From positions 1 to 64,000 of the forward strand of contig NZ_JBBHLB010000012.1 of the NCBI RefSeq assembly GCF_037572415.1: DNA of 64,000 bases, written 5' to 3'. Origin of the DNA: Flavonifractor porci (lineage in GTDB: Bacteria > Bacillota > Clostridia > Oscillospirales > Oscillospiraceae). This document shows positions 8,236 to 17,454 of the stretch, in pieces (the stretch's first letter is position 1; each line of letters opens with the position of its first letter). The notes below the pieces were generated by a model. It saw only the letters and a list, made by a program, of their open reading frames with translations. It had not been told where the DNA came from and did no database searches. The position numbers and the translations under genes are program-made.

Positions 8236-9237
8236 CTATTCATGATAGAGCGACTTCACACGGATACGTTGGGGTGGAAGCTGCTGTTCCGAAGAGGCCT
8301 GAAGGCGGTGGAGCAGGGTTTCCGCAGCGGTGATGCCTTCCAGCTCGGAGTTCTGCATGACGCAGGGAAACTCCATACCCAGCTTGTACAGCGTGTGGGG
8401 CATGGTGAAACCTGCGATATCCACCATCTGAACCAGATTGCGGTCCAAATGGTTCAGACCGATCACGGTTTGTTCTACATAGTCCGGCTCAAATCCCAAA
8501 ATAGCGGGGCGAATTCCGGGCAGAGCCTGACTGATATGCTTCATGATCTCGGCAACGCGTCCATCGCGCCGGCAGCCATACCAGGTGTGGACCTTCTCCA
8601 TGGGAAACAAATGCTCTTCCAGAGCGCGGGTAACGCCCTGAAGGCAAAGCTTGGTATTGAACGCCGCCTGTTCGCCCAGCAGCAGTTCAATGCTCTGACA
8701 GGAGGCTGTATGCAGCATATGGTCCATCAGCCAGTATGCGTTTGCTTCGTGGTCTTCACACACAATGTCGCAGTCAACTTCCTCAGCCCGGTCGATCAGC
8801 AGTACATTGGGAAAGGTCAGGACCGTTTTTTGCAGAAAGGCGGAATTCAAACCGGACGAGGCGACGATAAGGCCGGCCACCTTTTGCTCGATCAGCTGCT
8901 GAACGAAAAAGCGCTCCTTCTCGGCATCGTTATCGCTCTCACAAATAAAGGTCACATAACCCGCGTTAAAAAAATAATCGCTGATGGCCTTGCAGGCTTT
9001 TGCAAAGAAAAACTCCAGATTTGGAACGATTACGCCGATGCTTTTAGAAGAACCCTGGCGCAAATTGCGTGCAAAGGTATTAGGGACATAATCCAACTGA
9101 TTGATGGCATCTTTGATGCGATAGGCCGCAAAGGGCTTTACACGGCCGGGGTCGTCCAGATAGCGGGACACGGAGCTGATGGATACCCCTGCTACCGCCG
9201 CCACATCGCGGATCGTGACACGTTTTTTGTGATTCAT
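8236..9237 (-). CDS. LacI-family transcriptional regulator
   Basis: A 333-residue regulator with an N-terminal LacI helix-turn-helix (RVTIRDVAAVAGVSISSVSR, about residues 6-25), a hinge helix near YVPNTFARNLRQG, and a periplasmic-binding-like effector domain beginning at SKSIGVIVPNLE. It lies immediately upstream of, and on the same strand as, the tctCBA cluster, and two LacI-type palindromes surround the tct promoter. Local repression, relieved by a metabolite of the imported compound, is the natural reading. The effector cannot be named. Confidence 0.93.
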   Translation of the reverse strand: MNHKKRVTIRDVAAVAGVSISSVSRYLDDPGRVKPFAAYRIKDAINQLDYVPNTFARNLRQGSSKSIGVIVPNLEFFFAKACKAISDYFFNAGYVTFICESDNDAEKERFFVQQLIEQKVAGLIVASSGLNSAFLQKTVLTFPNVLLIDRAEEVDCDIVCEDHEANAYWLMDHMLHTASCQSIELLLGEQAAFNTKLCLQGVTRALEEHLFPMEKVHTWYGCRRDGRVAEIMKHISQALPGIRPAILGFEPDYVEQTVIGLNHLDRNLVQMVDIAGFTMPHTLYKLGMEFPCVMQNSELEGITAAETLLHRLQASSEQQLPPQRIRVKSLYHE

Positions 9238-9849
9238 AACAGCAGTTCACCTGACCGATCCATTCATGAAAAGATAGAAATAGAAAAAGAGTGGAGAAAT
9301 CTGTTCTGCTTTAGCAGAAGCATATTTTTTATATCATTTTTATGGGAGCAAGTCAATCGTGTGACTGCCGGAAAAGGTAAATTCTGTATTGCGCACCAAG
9401 GAAGTATGCAGATAGCGGGACTGAAATCGCCTTGGGGTAAGGTCCAGACGGCGGTGTGTGATTGTAGCTGATAATAAATTTTAGGATAATATGACAAAGA
9501 AAGAAAATATTTTTTGTGAACTATGAGAATGGAAAATGAATTCTCATGTGATAAAATCCATAATATAGAATGCGTTAAAAATGAAAATATTGGTCGAAGT
9601 GCTGAATTTTGCGGCTGAAATGGCATGGTGAATGATAGGATAAGTATAAGACAGCTTCAATATAAAGTTGATCATAATTGTAATAAAAGATACGTCTACA
9701 GATATTGCCGTGTAGACCACGGGACAGTATATTTGGACTGAATTAAGTGCGATAGCCTGGCTTTGCTGTGGGCAAAAGGAAAGGACGCCCCTTTTGCGGT
9801 TGGAAAGGATTTCTTGTACACAAGCTAAATAAAAAAGGAGGAACATTTT
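9238..9849. other. A+T-rich intergenic region between lacI and sialidase genes
   Basis: About 610 bases without a convincing gene; it must hold the divergent promoters for the regulator and the sialidase. Visible dyads are TTCTGCT-TT-AGCAGAA (9304-9319), TGAGAAT-N9-ATTCTCA (9524-9546) and GTCTACA-N11-TGTAGAC near 9692-9716. No single -35/-10 pair stands out for the sialidase. AAAGGAGGAAC just before 9850 is its ribosome-binding site. Confidence 0.6.
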
Positions 9850-12800
9850 ATGGACTTAAAACGGGCAGGGAAGAAATGGGGAAGCCGTGCGATCAACTCT
9901 ATTTTGGCTCTTCTTATGATGCTTCAGTTCGGTTTACCCGTATATGCGGAAACACCAGTGCCAGAGAATGTGGAACCTTTGCGAGGCGGCGATAGGGATT
10001 CCTGTGGATATGTGGAAATAACGGGCGCTGAAGACCTGACCTCCGGTGACATATATGCCATTGTCTATACTGCGGACAGCGGAGCGGAAAGCGGCAATAT
10101 TTTATATCATAAAGACGCTGAGCCCCTGAGCGATCAGGTAACGGGACAGCTTGCTGACAACAAATTGATTCTGGATGATGTAAGCCGTTTTCCGGAAACC
10201 GCCCAGACATGGGTGATCGATGCGGTTGAGGGCGGTTACACGGTAAAAAGCTGCTCCGGAACGGATATGTATCTGAACCTGAGCCAGCCTACCAGTTTCA
10301 AGGTACCGGTAACCAATACTCCAGAGACTTTGACGATCTCCGCTGTGGAAGGCGGTTTTACCATCTCCGGTATGGCTGAGGAGGCACCTTCCTGTCTGGC
10401 CCATGGAAGTTCCGGGCAATTTTATGTCGGAGCAGCGTCCTGTACCCTGAGGATCTTCAAGAAAACGGAGGTGGAATCACCTGTCCAGCCTGAGGATGCG
10501 CTGGCTATTCCCGGCTATACCCGGGTGGAAAACGCAGCCCTGGACGAAGGCAAGTATTATATGATCGTCAGCCAGGACAGCGCGGGTGATCTTTACGCGT
10601 TTTATCCTGATCAGGCCTATAAGGCAACCGATCCGGGCAATGCCATTGATCCCAGTCATGCCAGAGGTTGTCCCGAGGGTACCTTTGTGGCCGCACTGGC
10701 GGTGGACACCGAAGCTGGTACGGTTTCTGCCAGGTGGGCCACAGCGGCGCAGGCTGAGCTTGAGATGAAAGACCTCTGGTTCACTGTTGAGCAGAATGGG
10801 ACGCAGTGGGGATTTGTGGCCGCCAATGGGTTCTACCTGGCCATGCAGACAGATATGCTGACAGAGGCCCCTGCCTACCTTGCGGTCAGCGCCGATTCTG
10901 ATGGTGACTTTACGCTTACAAGCGGGACCAAGCGCTGGCTGGATTTCAACAAGAGCGGTGATCCCAATCAGTTTAAAACCTTTGCGACAAACTTCTGGGG
11001 TCCAAGCGGCAGCAAGCGTTTTCCCATCTACCTTTATACCAAGGACGATGCAACCCCGCCTCCTGTGGTCAGTAAGGCAGCATTGAAAGCGGCAATTACC
11101 GAAGCCCAGGCACTGGATACCGAGATTTATGATGAGAACAGCAAAGCGTTCCTTGAGACTGCCCTGAATGCGGCCATTGAGGAGCGGGATCGACAGGACT
11201 CCACAGCGGAAACTGTGGCGGCTGCTACAAAAGCGCTGCGGGAAGCTATGCAGGCCATGCGGCCCAAGGACGAGTTTCTGGCGCCTGAGCGCCCCAACCC
11301 CGACCACGGCGTTACCACCGGAGAGCCCTTCCCCACGGGGATCGGCGGCAGTGAGACCTTTCGGATCCCCGCGCTGATCACGCTGAACGACGGTTCTCTG
11401 GCGGCGGCCATCGATGCCCGCTGGGACAACTGCCCTGACGGATTCGGCATTGATACCCTCTTCAGCAGATCCACCGACGGCGGAAAGACCTGGGAGTACA
11501 CCTTCCCCAACTACTTCAACGACAGTGTGGACCAGTACTGGGGCGGCGGCAAAAACAAGGGCAATGCCACCGCGTTCCTCGATCCGGTCATGATCCAGGG
11601 CAAGGATGGAACCATCTATCTGATGACCGATGTGTACTCCGGTGGGACCTTTATCCTCAATGCTTCCACCGACTCTGGCTATGAGCTGATCGATGGTGTG
11701 GAGCGGCTGGCCATCCATTACAGCCGGGATGGTGCGGCGGGTACTTATGATTTCTATGTGGGCGACTTTGTTAAGGCCGAGGGCGACGAGAAGGCATTTG
11801 CACCGCTGATCGCCCGAGGCGACGTTGAGAAAAAGGCCGCTTATTATGTGGACGACCACTACTACCTCTACACCGCCGACAAACGGCCTATGTACTGCAA
11901 GCAGTTGGGCACCAACGAGCAGCCCTGGAGCGGCAAATATGTCCGGCAGAATGTGTTCTACTACAACGCGGATCTCCATGTCCGCAGAGCAACCTTCCTC
12001 TGGCTGGTGACCTCCAACGACAACGGTAAGACCTGGTCCGCGCCGACCATTATGAACCCCATGGTGAGAAAGCGTCCTGCCACCCATCGATTCTACGGTG
12101 TTGGGCCTGGAGCGGGACTGTGCCTGGATGACGGTACCATTTTGCTGCCCTGCTACCTCCATACCCCGGAGCGGTCCAGCTTTATCTACAAGAACCCCGG
12201 CGAAGATACCTGGCATCGCTCGGAAGACGCCTCCACGGATACCTCCAGTGAGAGCGCTCTGGTCCAGATCGACGAGAACCGGGTCCGCCAGTTCTGCCGT
12301 GACCAGCACAACGTGCTCCGCTACACCGACCACATCCGGGATCCCAAGACTATGATCTGGACAGCGCAGGAGCCTGTGCTTGTAAACGGTGTTCCCAAGA
12401 CCACCATGAATCAGATCTCCGCGCTCCGCTATTCGGGTAAGATCAACGACAAGCCTGTGATCCTGGTGTCCACTGCTGCAACAGGAACAGCTACCCGTGA
12501 AAACGGCAAGATCTATGCCTTCAATCTGGAAAATGATGAGGGTAGCACCATGACACTCATTGGCACCTATGTGGTCAATCAGCCTGGTGAGGTCTACGGC
12601 TATTCCAGCCTGACCGAGCTGCCGGATGGCTCCATCAGCCTTCTGTATGAGGACACCTGGACTCACGCCACTTATAAGAACATTCTCCTGAATGAAATCA
12701 TTCCGTCCGCCATTGTGGACGGCAAGCGAACTGTGGTGGTTCCGCTCTACCAGTCGGTAGAGGATACGTTCGAGTTTGAGACGCTGCCAACAGAGGACGA

Positions 12801-14526
12801 GCTAGCGCAAATGGACGGTGCCATTGCCGCTGCGAAGGTCGTGGATGGAAAGGTCCTATATACCGGCAACAAGCTCGGTGAGACCAGCTATGTTGTCGAC
12901 GGTGTGACGGTGATCGTCCGAGTCACAGATCCCGAGGATGTTCAGGATGTGGCTCTGGAAGTGGGAGAATCCCGGGATATTGAGGTGGCGCAGGGTGAGA
13001 TCCAGCGCAATACCGATCCCGGTGTGGTGGATGCCGTGATTACCACCGTGGACAAGAGCATTACCGTCACCGGCGGGCAGGGCCATACCGGCACCGATGC
13101 CGCGTATGATGGAGAATTGGAGCCGCTGGCAAAGGGATTGCATATGTTCGTTGCTGACGACGACGGATTCCAGGTATTTGGCAGAAATGAAGCTTCCCAG
13201 CGGGTTTGGCTGAATGCCGCAGGAACAAACGGATATCCCTTCTCCAAGCAGCCTGTCACCACCTATTTCGAGCAGCAGGACGACAGCACCTTCTTTATAA
13301 CCACGGAAGGGCGGTATCTGGCGTTCTGGAGAAACGGCAGCAATATCTTTGATGCTGGCAGCAGTGCCTCCGGGGATCTCTACAAATTTAAACTGTACCG
13401 GCCCGCGGCGGACGGCGAGGCTTCCAGTGAGGAGCTTCCCGGCTATGTCCGTATCCAGCAGGCAGCTGAGATCAAGGACGGTGGTTTCTACCTCATTGCT
13501 GCTGAGTATCATGGAGATCACTACATCCTGTGGCCCTCCATTGACAGTAGCAGCAAGTATGCCCATATTGTAAAAGCAGACAAAGCGGCGGAAAGCGTCA
13601 CATATAAATTGGAAAATCAATTCTATACGCTGACGCTCACCGGCAAGTCTGCCGGCACAGCAGACGTCGTGGTGAATGATAGCATCTACCGTGTCTCTGT
13701 TGTGGGCGGCGAAAGCTCTGTTACGACCTATCCCATCACTGTGGAGCAATCGGATAACGGTACTGTGACGGCCAGCCGTGCCCACGCCTCCAGAGGTCTT
13801 ACGATTACCCTAACGGTGAAATCCGATGAGGGCTATAAGCTGGGAGCCCTTACCGTGGTCGACAAGAACGGCAGTGAAGTCAAGCTCGCGGACAAGGGCG
13901 ACGGCAAGTATAGCTTTACCATGCCCGCCTCCGCGGTTGCGGTTCGGGCGGAGTTTGTGGCAGAGAGCAGCGCTCTGCCGTTCAACGACGTGTCGGTGAA
14001 CGATTGGTTCTACAGCGCTGTGAAGTATGTTTACGGCAATGAACTGATGAACGGTACTTCTTCCAACACTTTTGCGCCCCTTATGACTACCGACCGGGCT
14101 ATGATTGTCACGATTCTTTGGCGGTTGGAAGGCAGCCCTGTGGTCAAGTATGCCGTGGATTTCGGCGATGTAGAGAACGGCGGATGGTATACCGAGGCTG
14201 TTCGCTGGGCTGCCTCTGAAGGTATCGTTACCGGTTACAGCGATGCTGTGTTTGCGCCCAGCGATACCGTGACCCGTGAACAGCTGGCGGTGATTCTGTA
14301 TCGCCATGCAGAGAGTCAGGGCTATGATGTGTCTGGTAAGGGAGATTTGACTGCCTTCTCTGACGGTAGGAAGACCTCCCCCTGGGCTGTGAAAGCCATG
14401 GAGTGGGCAGTAGGCGCCAAGCTTCTGTCTGGTAAGGGCGGCGATGTGCTGGATCCCACCGGTACCGCTACCCGGGCGGAAGTGGCACAGGTTTACATGA
14501 ACTTTGCCCAGAACCTGAAAAAGTGA
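9850..14526 (+). CDS. Secreted multidomain exo-sialidase with SLH cell-wall anchor
   Basis: A 1558-residue surface enzyme that should release sialic acids from host glycans. A signal peptide ends at VYA (about residue 33). Residues 45-400 hold tandem beta-rich modules; a related module (LPGYVRIQQ...) recurs near 1195. A FIVAR-like helical stretch spans about 410-475. The six-bladed sialidase domain (about 480-955) shows FRIPAL with the catalytic Arg, Asp-boxes STDGGKTW and SNDNGKTW, FYGVGPGAGL and the GYSSLTELPDGSISLLYED end blade. A bacterial-repeat module (YPITVEQSDNGTV) precedes three SLH repeats (about 1376-1558: WFYSAVKYVYG, WYTEAVRWAASEGIVTGY, WAVKAMEWAVG) that would bind pyruvylated wall polymer. 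No nan catabolic genes lie nearby, so the neighbouring TTT cluster may or may not be related. Confidence 0.92.
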   Translation: MDLKRAGKKWGSRAINSILALLMMLQFGLPVYAETPVPENVEPLRGGDRDSCGYVEITGAEDLTSGDIYAIVYTADSGAESGNILYHKDAEPLSDQVTGQLADNKLILDDVSRFPETAQTWVIDAVEGGYTVKSCSGTDMYLNLSQPTSFKVPVTNTPETLTISAVEGGFTISGMAEEAPSCLAHGSSGQFYVGAASCTLRIFKKTEVESPVQPEDALAIPGYTRVENAALDEGKYYMIVSQDSAGDLYAFYPDQAYKATDPGNAIDPSHARGCPEGTFVAALAVDTEAGTVSARWATAAQAELEMKDLWFTVEQNGTQWGFVAANGFYLAMQTDMLTEAPAYLAVSADSDGDFTLTSGTKRWLDFNKSGDPNQFKTFATNFWGPSGSKRFPIYLYTKDDATPPPVVSKAALKAAITEAQALDTEIYDENSKAFLETALNAAIEERDRQDSTAETVAAATKALREAMQAMRPKDEFLAPERPNPDHGVTTGEPFPTGIGGSETFRIPALITLNDGSLAAAIDARWDNCPDGFGIDTLFSRSTDGGKTWEYTFPNYFNDSVDQYWGGGKNKGNATAFLDPVMIQGKDGTIYLMTDVYSGGTFILNASTDSGYELIDGVERLAIHYSRDGAAGTYDFYVGDFVKAEGDEKAFAPLIARGDVEKKAAYYVDDHYYLYTADKRPMYCKQLGTNEQPWSGKYVRQNVFYYNADLHVRRATFLWLVTSNDNGKTWSAPTIMNPMVRKRPATHRFYGVGPGAGLCLDDGTILLPCYLHTPERSSFIYKNPGEDTWHRSEDASTDTSSESALVQIDENRVRQFCRDQHNVLRYTDHIRDPKTMIWTAQEPVLVNGVPKTTMNQISALRYSGKINDKPVILVSTAATGTATRENGKIYAFNLENDEGSTMTLIGTYVVNQPGEVYGYSSLTELPDGSISLLYEDTWTHATYKNILLNEIIPSAIVDGKRTVVVPLYQSVEDTFEFETLPTEDELAQMDGAIAAAKVVDGKVLYTGNKLGETSYVVDGVTVIVRVTDPEDVQDVALEVGESRDIEVAQGEIQRNTDPGVVDAVITTVDKSITVTGGQGHTGTDAAYDGELEPLAKGLHMFVADDDGFQVFGRNEASQRVWLNAAGTNGYPFSKQPVTTYFEQQDDSTFFITTEGRYLAFWRNGSNIFDAGSSASGDLYKFKLYRPAADGEASSEELPGYVRIQQAAEIKDGGFYLIAAEYHGDHYILWPSIDSSSKYAHIVKADKAAESVTYKLENQFYTLTLTGKSAGTADVVVNDSIYRVSVVGGESSVTTYPITVEQSDNGTVTASRAHASRGLTITLTVKSDEGYKLGALTVVDKNGSEVKLADKGDGKYSFTMPASAVAVRAEFVAESSALPFNDVSVNDWFYSAVKYVYGNELMNGTSSNTFAPLMTTDRAMIVTILWRLEGSPVVKYAVDFGDVENGGWYTEAVRWAASEGIVTGYSDAVFAPSDTVTREQLAVILYRHAESQGYDVSGKGDLTAFSDGRKTSPWAVKAMEWAVGAKLLSGKGGDVLDPTGTATRAEVAQVYMNFAQNLKK

Positions 14527-14533
14527 TCATAAG

Positions 14534-14609
14534 CCACCTCCTCCGGTCGTGCCGGAGGGGGTGGCAGCCAAACGGCCCGGAGGATGTACATCCTCCGGGC
14601 CGTTTGGCT
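14534..14609. terminator. Double hairpin, bidirectional terminator with a 44-base perfect palindrome
   Basis: Two hairpins follow the sialidase stop. CCACCTCCTCCGG pairs with CCGGAGGGGGTGG (14534-14564). Then 14566-14587 is perfectly complementary to 14588-14609, giving 22-base arms with no loop, followed by GTTTGTT. It separates two convergent genes and probably stops transcription from both sides. Confidence 0.8.
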
Positions 14610-14618
14610 GTTTGTTAT

Positions 14619-15965
14619 TCAGATGTTGCTGGACAGCAGCTCAAACTCCAGCAGCTCCTGGCTGGTCTCCCGTTCCGGGGCATCCAGTCCACGGCCACCT
14701 ACCATCAGTTCGCCTACCTGATTGTCATAGGGGTCCTGCCGCCAATCCTGCATGGGCGGCGTCAGAGACGCCTGGAAAGCGCTGTTTGCCACCATGCGCC
14801 AGGGGTCCAGGCTGCCGAAGTAGTGCCGGCGGCGCACCGTTTCTCCGTTGCGCCGGGCGGAGGAGCCGAAGGAGCAGTCCGCCCACAGCCAGCCGTGGGG
14901 CGCCAGATAGAACATGGCCCAGTCGTGGGGGCCCACGCTGTCCGGACGAACGGCCAGGCCGCTCTGCCACCGGGCGGGGATGCCCGAGATGCGGCACAGG
15001 GTAATGAAGAGCAGGGCGAATACGCCGCAGTCTCCCCGCAGGGTCTTGGCGCACTGGTCAGCGATGCAGTCCAGTTGGAGGTATGCGGGCTGGTAGCGGT
15101 AGTCCACCTGGCCGGTCACATAGTCATAGATAGCCCGGGCTTTCTCCGCCGGTGTGGAGCACCCCCGGCAGATTTCTGTTGCCAGTGCCTGCAGGTAGGG
15201 GGTAAAGACGATGTGAGGGTCCTGCTCCTCCAGATCGAAGGTGGGCTGAACAGGGTCCAGCGGCAGTGCCATGGGGTCGGTATACTGGGCCTGAATGAGA
15301 TAGCGGTAGGTTACGGAGAATTTATTCACCCCCTGTGTCCGCCACCATATGGTGCGCTGAGGAGCGCATTCCGGAGCGGCGATGCCGCCGGGGGTGTGGT
15401 CCAGGATCTGGATCTGGCTCTGCTGGGGACAGGCGGCGGGGATGGGGAGCCAGGCCTGAACCTCTTTCCCAGTTACCGGCACCAGGGAGCGGATAGTGGC
15501 CCGCAGCGTGATCCGGGCGGTAAGAGCGCCATCAGCCTCCATCCTGGCCAGCACAGCGTCCCGGGTGGAGTGATCCTGGACCTCCTGACAGAGGCCTGGG
15601 GCTTCTTTGGGATAAATGCGCAGGGATTCCAGAAACCGCTCCTGGCACCGCAGTTCTCCGTTGATCATGCGCCAGTCAATGCGTCCGTGGTCCACCAGGG
15701 CATCAAACTGTTCCTCCGTGCACTGGGGCCACTCTGCCCGGATCATAGCAAGGGCTTCGGCACGGGAGTAGGGGTAATCGCCGGGCAGACGGGTCAGCCG
15801 CAGACGTTCCGCCTCCAGGCGGGGAGCCAGCAGAGGCTGAGTGCGGCTGGCCAGACGCTGGTCGATGAGCCGGATGGCGCCCGCCAGATCGCCCATCTCC
15901 TTTCGGCGGGCAATATCTGTGGGCAGCGGATCGTTCAGGTGCAGAAAAGCAGCGTTTTTGGTCAT
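14619..15965 (-). CDS. Transglutaminase-like (papain-fold) domain protein
   Basis: A 448-residue protein without signal peptide. Its N-terminal half is helical and of unknown role. The C-terminal part holds the transglutaminase core: GDCGVFALLFITLCR with the nucleophilic Cys, GIPARWQSG, then HDWAMFYL with the catalytic His and a following WLWADCSFG with the Asp. Such bacterial proteins act as cysteine proteases or amide-modifying enzymes. The ATG at 15965 was chosen because GGAGG stands eight bases upstream; an in-frame ATG five codons earlier overlaps that site. It begins 15 bases after the stop of the lipoprotein gene, so the two are likely co-transcribed. The target is unknown. Confidence 0.85.
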   Translation of the reverse strand: MTKNAAFLHLNDPLPTDIARRKEMGDLAGAIRLIDQRLASRTQPLLAPRLEAERLRLTRLPGDYPYSRAEALAMIRAEWPQCTEEQFDALVDHGRIDWRMINGELRCQERFLESLRIYPKEAPGLCQEVQDHSTRDAVLARMEADGALTARITLRATIRSLVPVTGKEVQAWLPIPAACPQQSQIQILDHTPGGIAAPECAPQRTIWWRTQGVNKFSVTYRYLIQAQYTDPMALPLDPVQPTFDLEEQDPHIVFTPYLQALATEICRGCSTPAEKARAIYDYVTGQVDYRYQPAYLQLDCIADQCAKTLRGDCGVFALLFITLCRISGIPARWQSGLAVRPDSVGPHDWAMFYLAPHGWLWADCSFGSSARRNGETVRRRHYFGSLDPWRMVANSAFQASLTPPMQDWRQDPYDNQVGELMVGGRGLDAPERETSQELLEFELLSSNI

Positions 15966-15980
15966 ATGGCAGGCCTCCAT

Positions 15981-16472
15981 TTACGAATTCTTGGTGAGAT
16001 CCAGACCCTGTGCTCCAATGTCTACAGAGCCGTCCATCAAAGAGATGAAGGGTGAGAATTCCGCTGTCTCCTCCTCATAGGTCAGACGGATGGTTGCGTC
16101 GGCAAAGATATCGCTGGCGTTGCACTGGAGGATAAAGGGCTGGCAGTCCGGGTCCTGGTAGATCAGTATGGGTTGGGAGGACGCCAGATCGTTGCGGTAC
16201 AGGGATAGCTCCATACCGGTATATCTGGGGATCACCAGATAGTAGTCCCCGGTGGAGAGGTAGTGAACAGGCGGACTGTCGTGATCCAAATAATGCTCCA
16301 TATAGTAGTCCAGATTATCGATTTGCTGATATCCCAGGTAGGCCACGGCATAATACTGCCCGTCCTCAAAAGGAATGGCAGCCTGTTTGGAAGCCTCAGG
16401 CTGAGCAGTGCAGCCGGAGAGAGCACCCAGACAAAGGAGAAAAGCGGAGAGGCCACAGGTCACTTTTTTCAT
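15981..16472 (-). CDS. Small lipoprotein of unknown function
   Basis: A 163-residue secreted protein with a signal peptide ending in the lipobox LSGC (Cys near residue 21), so it is anchored at the outer face of the membrane. The mature part is beta-rich (YYLVIPRYTGMELSLY, QPILIYQDPDCQPFILQC) with acidic patches and no motif I recognise. GGAGG lies seven bases before the ATG. Position directly upstream of the transglutaminase-like gene suggests a two-gene unit. Confidence 0.85.
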   Translation of the reverse strand: MKKVTCGLSAFLLCLGALSGCTAQPEASKQAAIPFEDGQYYAVAYLGYQQIDNLDYYMEHYLDHDSPPVHYLSTGDYYLVIPRYTGMELSLYRNDLASSQPILIYQDPDCQPFILQCNASDIFADATIRLTYEEETAEFSPFISLMDGSVDIGAQGLDLTKNS

Positions 16473-16606
16473 AGCGCATCCTCCAAATCTGCCGGCTGGC
16501 GGCGCTATTCTGATTGGTGTGGGTAAGGTTATTATAGCAGGAAAGCCCAGGCTTTACAACGGAGGCAATACTTGATGGATGGAGGGAATAAGAAGTCCGG
16601 TTTGAC

Positions 16607-16665
16607 TTGTGAGAACAATCAAAATGTGATAAAATAAAAACAAGAATGAAAAACTGTTTTTATTT
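16607..16665 (+). promoter_or_regulatory. Promoter and inverted repeat upstream of the TetR gene
   Basis: TTGTGA (16607-16612) and TAAAAT (16630-16635) have a 17-base spacer. AAATAAAAAC (16632-16641) and GTTTTTATTT (16656-16665) form a perfect 10-base inverted repeat across the -10 region and up to the GGAGG ribosome-binding site. This is a plausible autoregulatory operator, or a hairpin that hides the ribosome-binding site. Confidence 0.5.
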
Positions 16666-16676
16666 GGAGGTGCCCA

Positions 16677-17306
16677 ATGCCGAAAGTCGCCTACTCTGAA
16701 GAGGAGCGGAAGCAGATTCGTCAGGCGCTGGTCGCCACGGGGCTTGCACTGATGACGAGGCAGGGAATCCAGCACACGACAGTGGAACAGATCTATACGG
16801 CGGTGGGGATATCCAGGACCTTTTTCTATTCCTTTTTCCCCACCAAGGAGGATCTGATAGTGGAGATGCTCTATCTCCAGCAGCCAAGGCTCATTTCCTA
16901 TGCTCAAAGTTTGATGGACGATCCTGAGCTGAGTTGGCGGGAGGGCGTCGGGCGATTTCTGTACACCTGCTGCTATGGTGAAAGAAACGGTATCGCGGTG
17001 TTGTCTGTGGAGGAGCAGCGGCTGATTTTCCGGCGGCTGTCGGAAGAGAGCTATCGGACCTTTCGGGAAAAGCAGCGGGCGCTGTTCGGCAGTCTGTTGG
17101 CGTGTTTTGGGATCAAAGCGGACCCGGCCAGAATCGGGCTTTTTACCAACCTGAGTCTGTCTGTCATGATCATTTGCCGGGCCATTCCGGAAACGCTGCC
17201 CCTCTTTGCTCCGGAAGCGGCCCGGCAGACCATTGCGTTCCAGATCAATGCTATTGTGGACTGCCTGGAGCAATTCAAACACGAAGCGCCGGCAGACGGT
17301 GTGTAA
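16677..17306 (+). CDS. TetR/AcrR-family transcriptional regulator
   Basis: A 209-residue one-component regulator. The N-terminal helix-turn-helix is clear: QALVATGLALMTRQGIQHTT followed by EQIYTAVGISRTFFYSFFPT (about residues 16-60), the recognition helix typical of TetR proteins. The rest is helical, for ligand binding and dimerisation. GGAGG precedes the ATG, and a perfect inverted repeat overlaps the promoter. No obvious transporter or enzyme target is adjacent; the next genes are hypothetical and separated by a likely terminator. The regulated genes are unknown. Confidence 0.9.
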   Translation: MPKVAYSEEERKQIRQALVATGLALMTRQGIQHTTVEQIYTAVGISRTFFYSFFPTKEDLIVEMLYLQQPRLISYAQSLMDDPELSWREGVGRFLYTCCYGERNGIAVLSVEEQRLIFRRLSEESYRTFREKQRALFGSLLACFGIKADPARIGLFTNLSLSVMIICRAIPETLPLFAPEAARQTIAFQINAIVDCLEQFKHEAPADGV

Positions 17307-17309
17307 CAC

Positions 17310-17362
17310 CGGTCCGCCTGAGCAGAACCATTTGATGTTTTGTTCAGACGGACTGTTTTATC
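17310..17362 (+). terminator. Probable terminator after the TetR gene
   Basis: GGTCCGCCTGAGCA and TGTTCAGACGGACT form an imperfect 14-base stem followed by GTTTTATC. Mismatches lower confidence. Confidence 0.5.
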
Positions 17363-17454
17363 AACTCAATAAATATGAAAATAGGAAAATATATTTATTT
17401 TACCGGGCTGACGGCGGAGCCGTCCCAAAATAAAATGTGCAGGAGGAAACAGCC

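Noticed and set aside
10477..12666. A 729-codon minus-strand open frame inside the sialidase gene.
   Set aside because: The plus-strand reading has clear sialidase motifs over the same bases; the antisense frame has none and is a codon-bias shadow.
16554..17309. A 251-codon minus-strand frame over the TetR gene.
   Set aside because: The plus-strand TetR reading has a clear helix-turn-helix and ribosome-binding site; the antisense frame has no motif.
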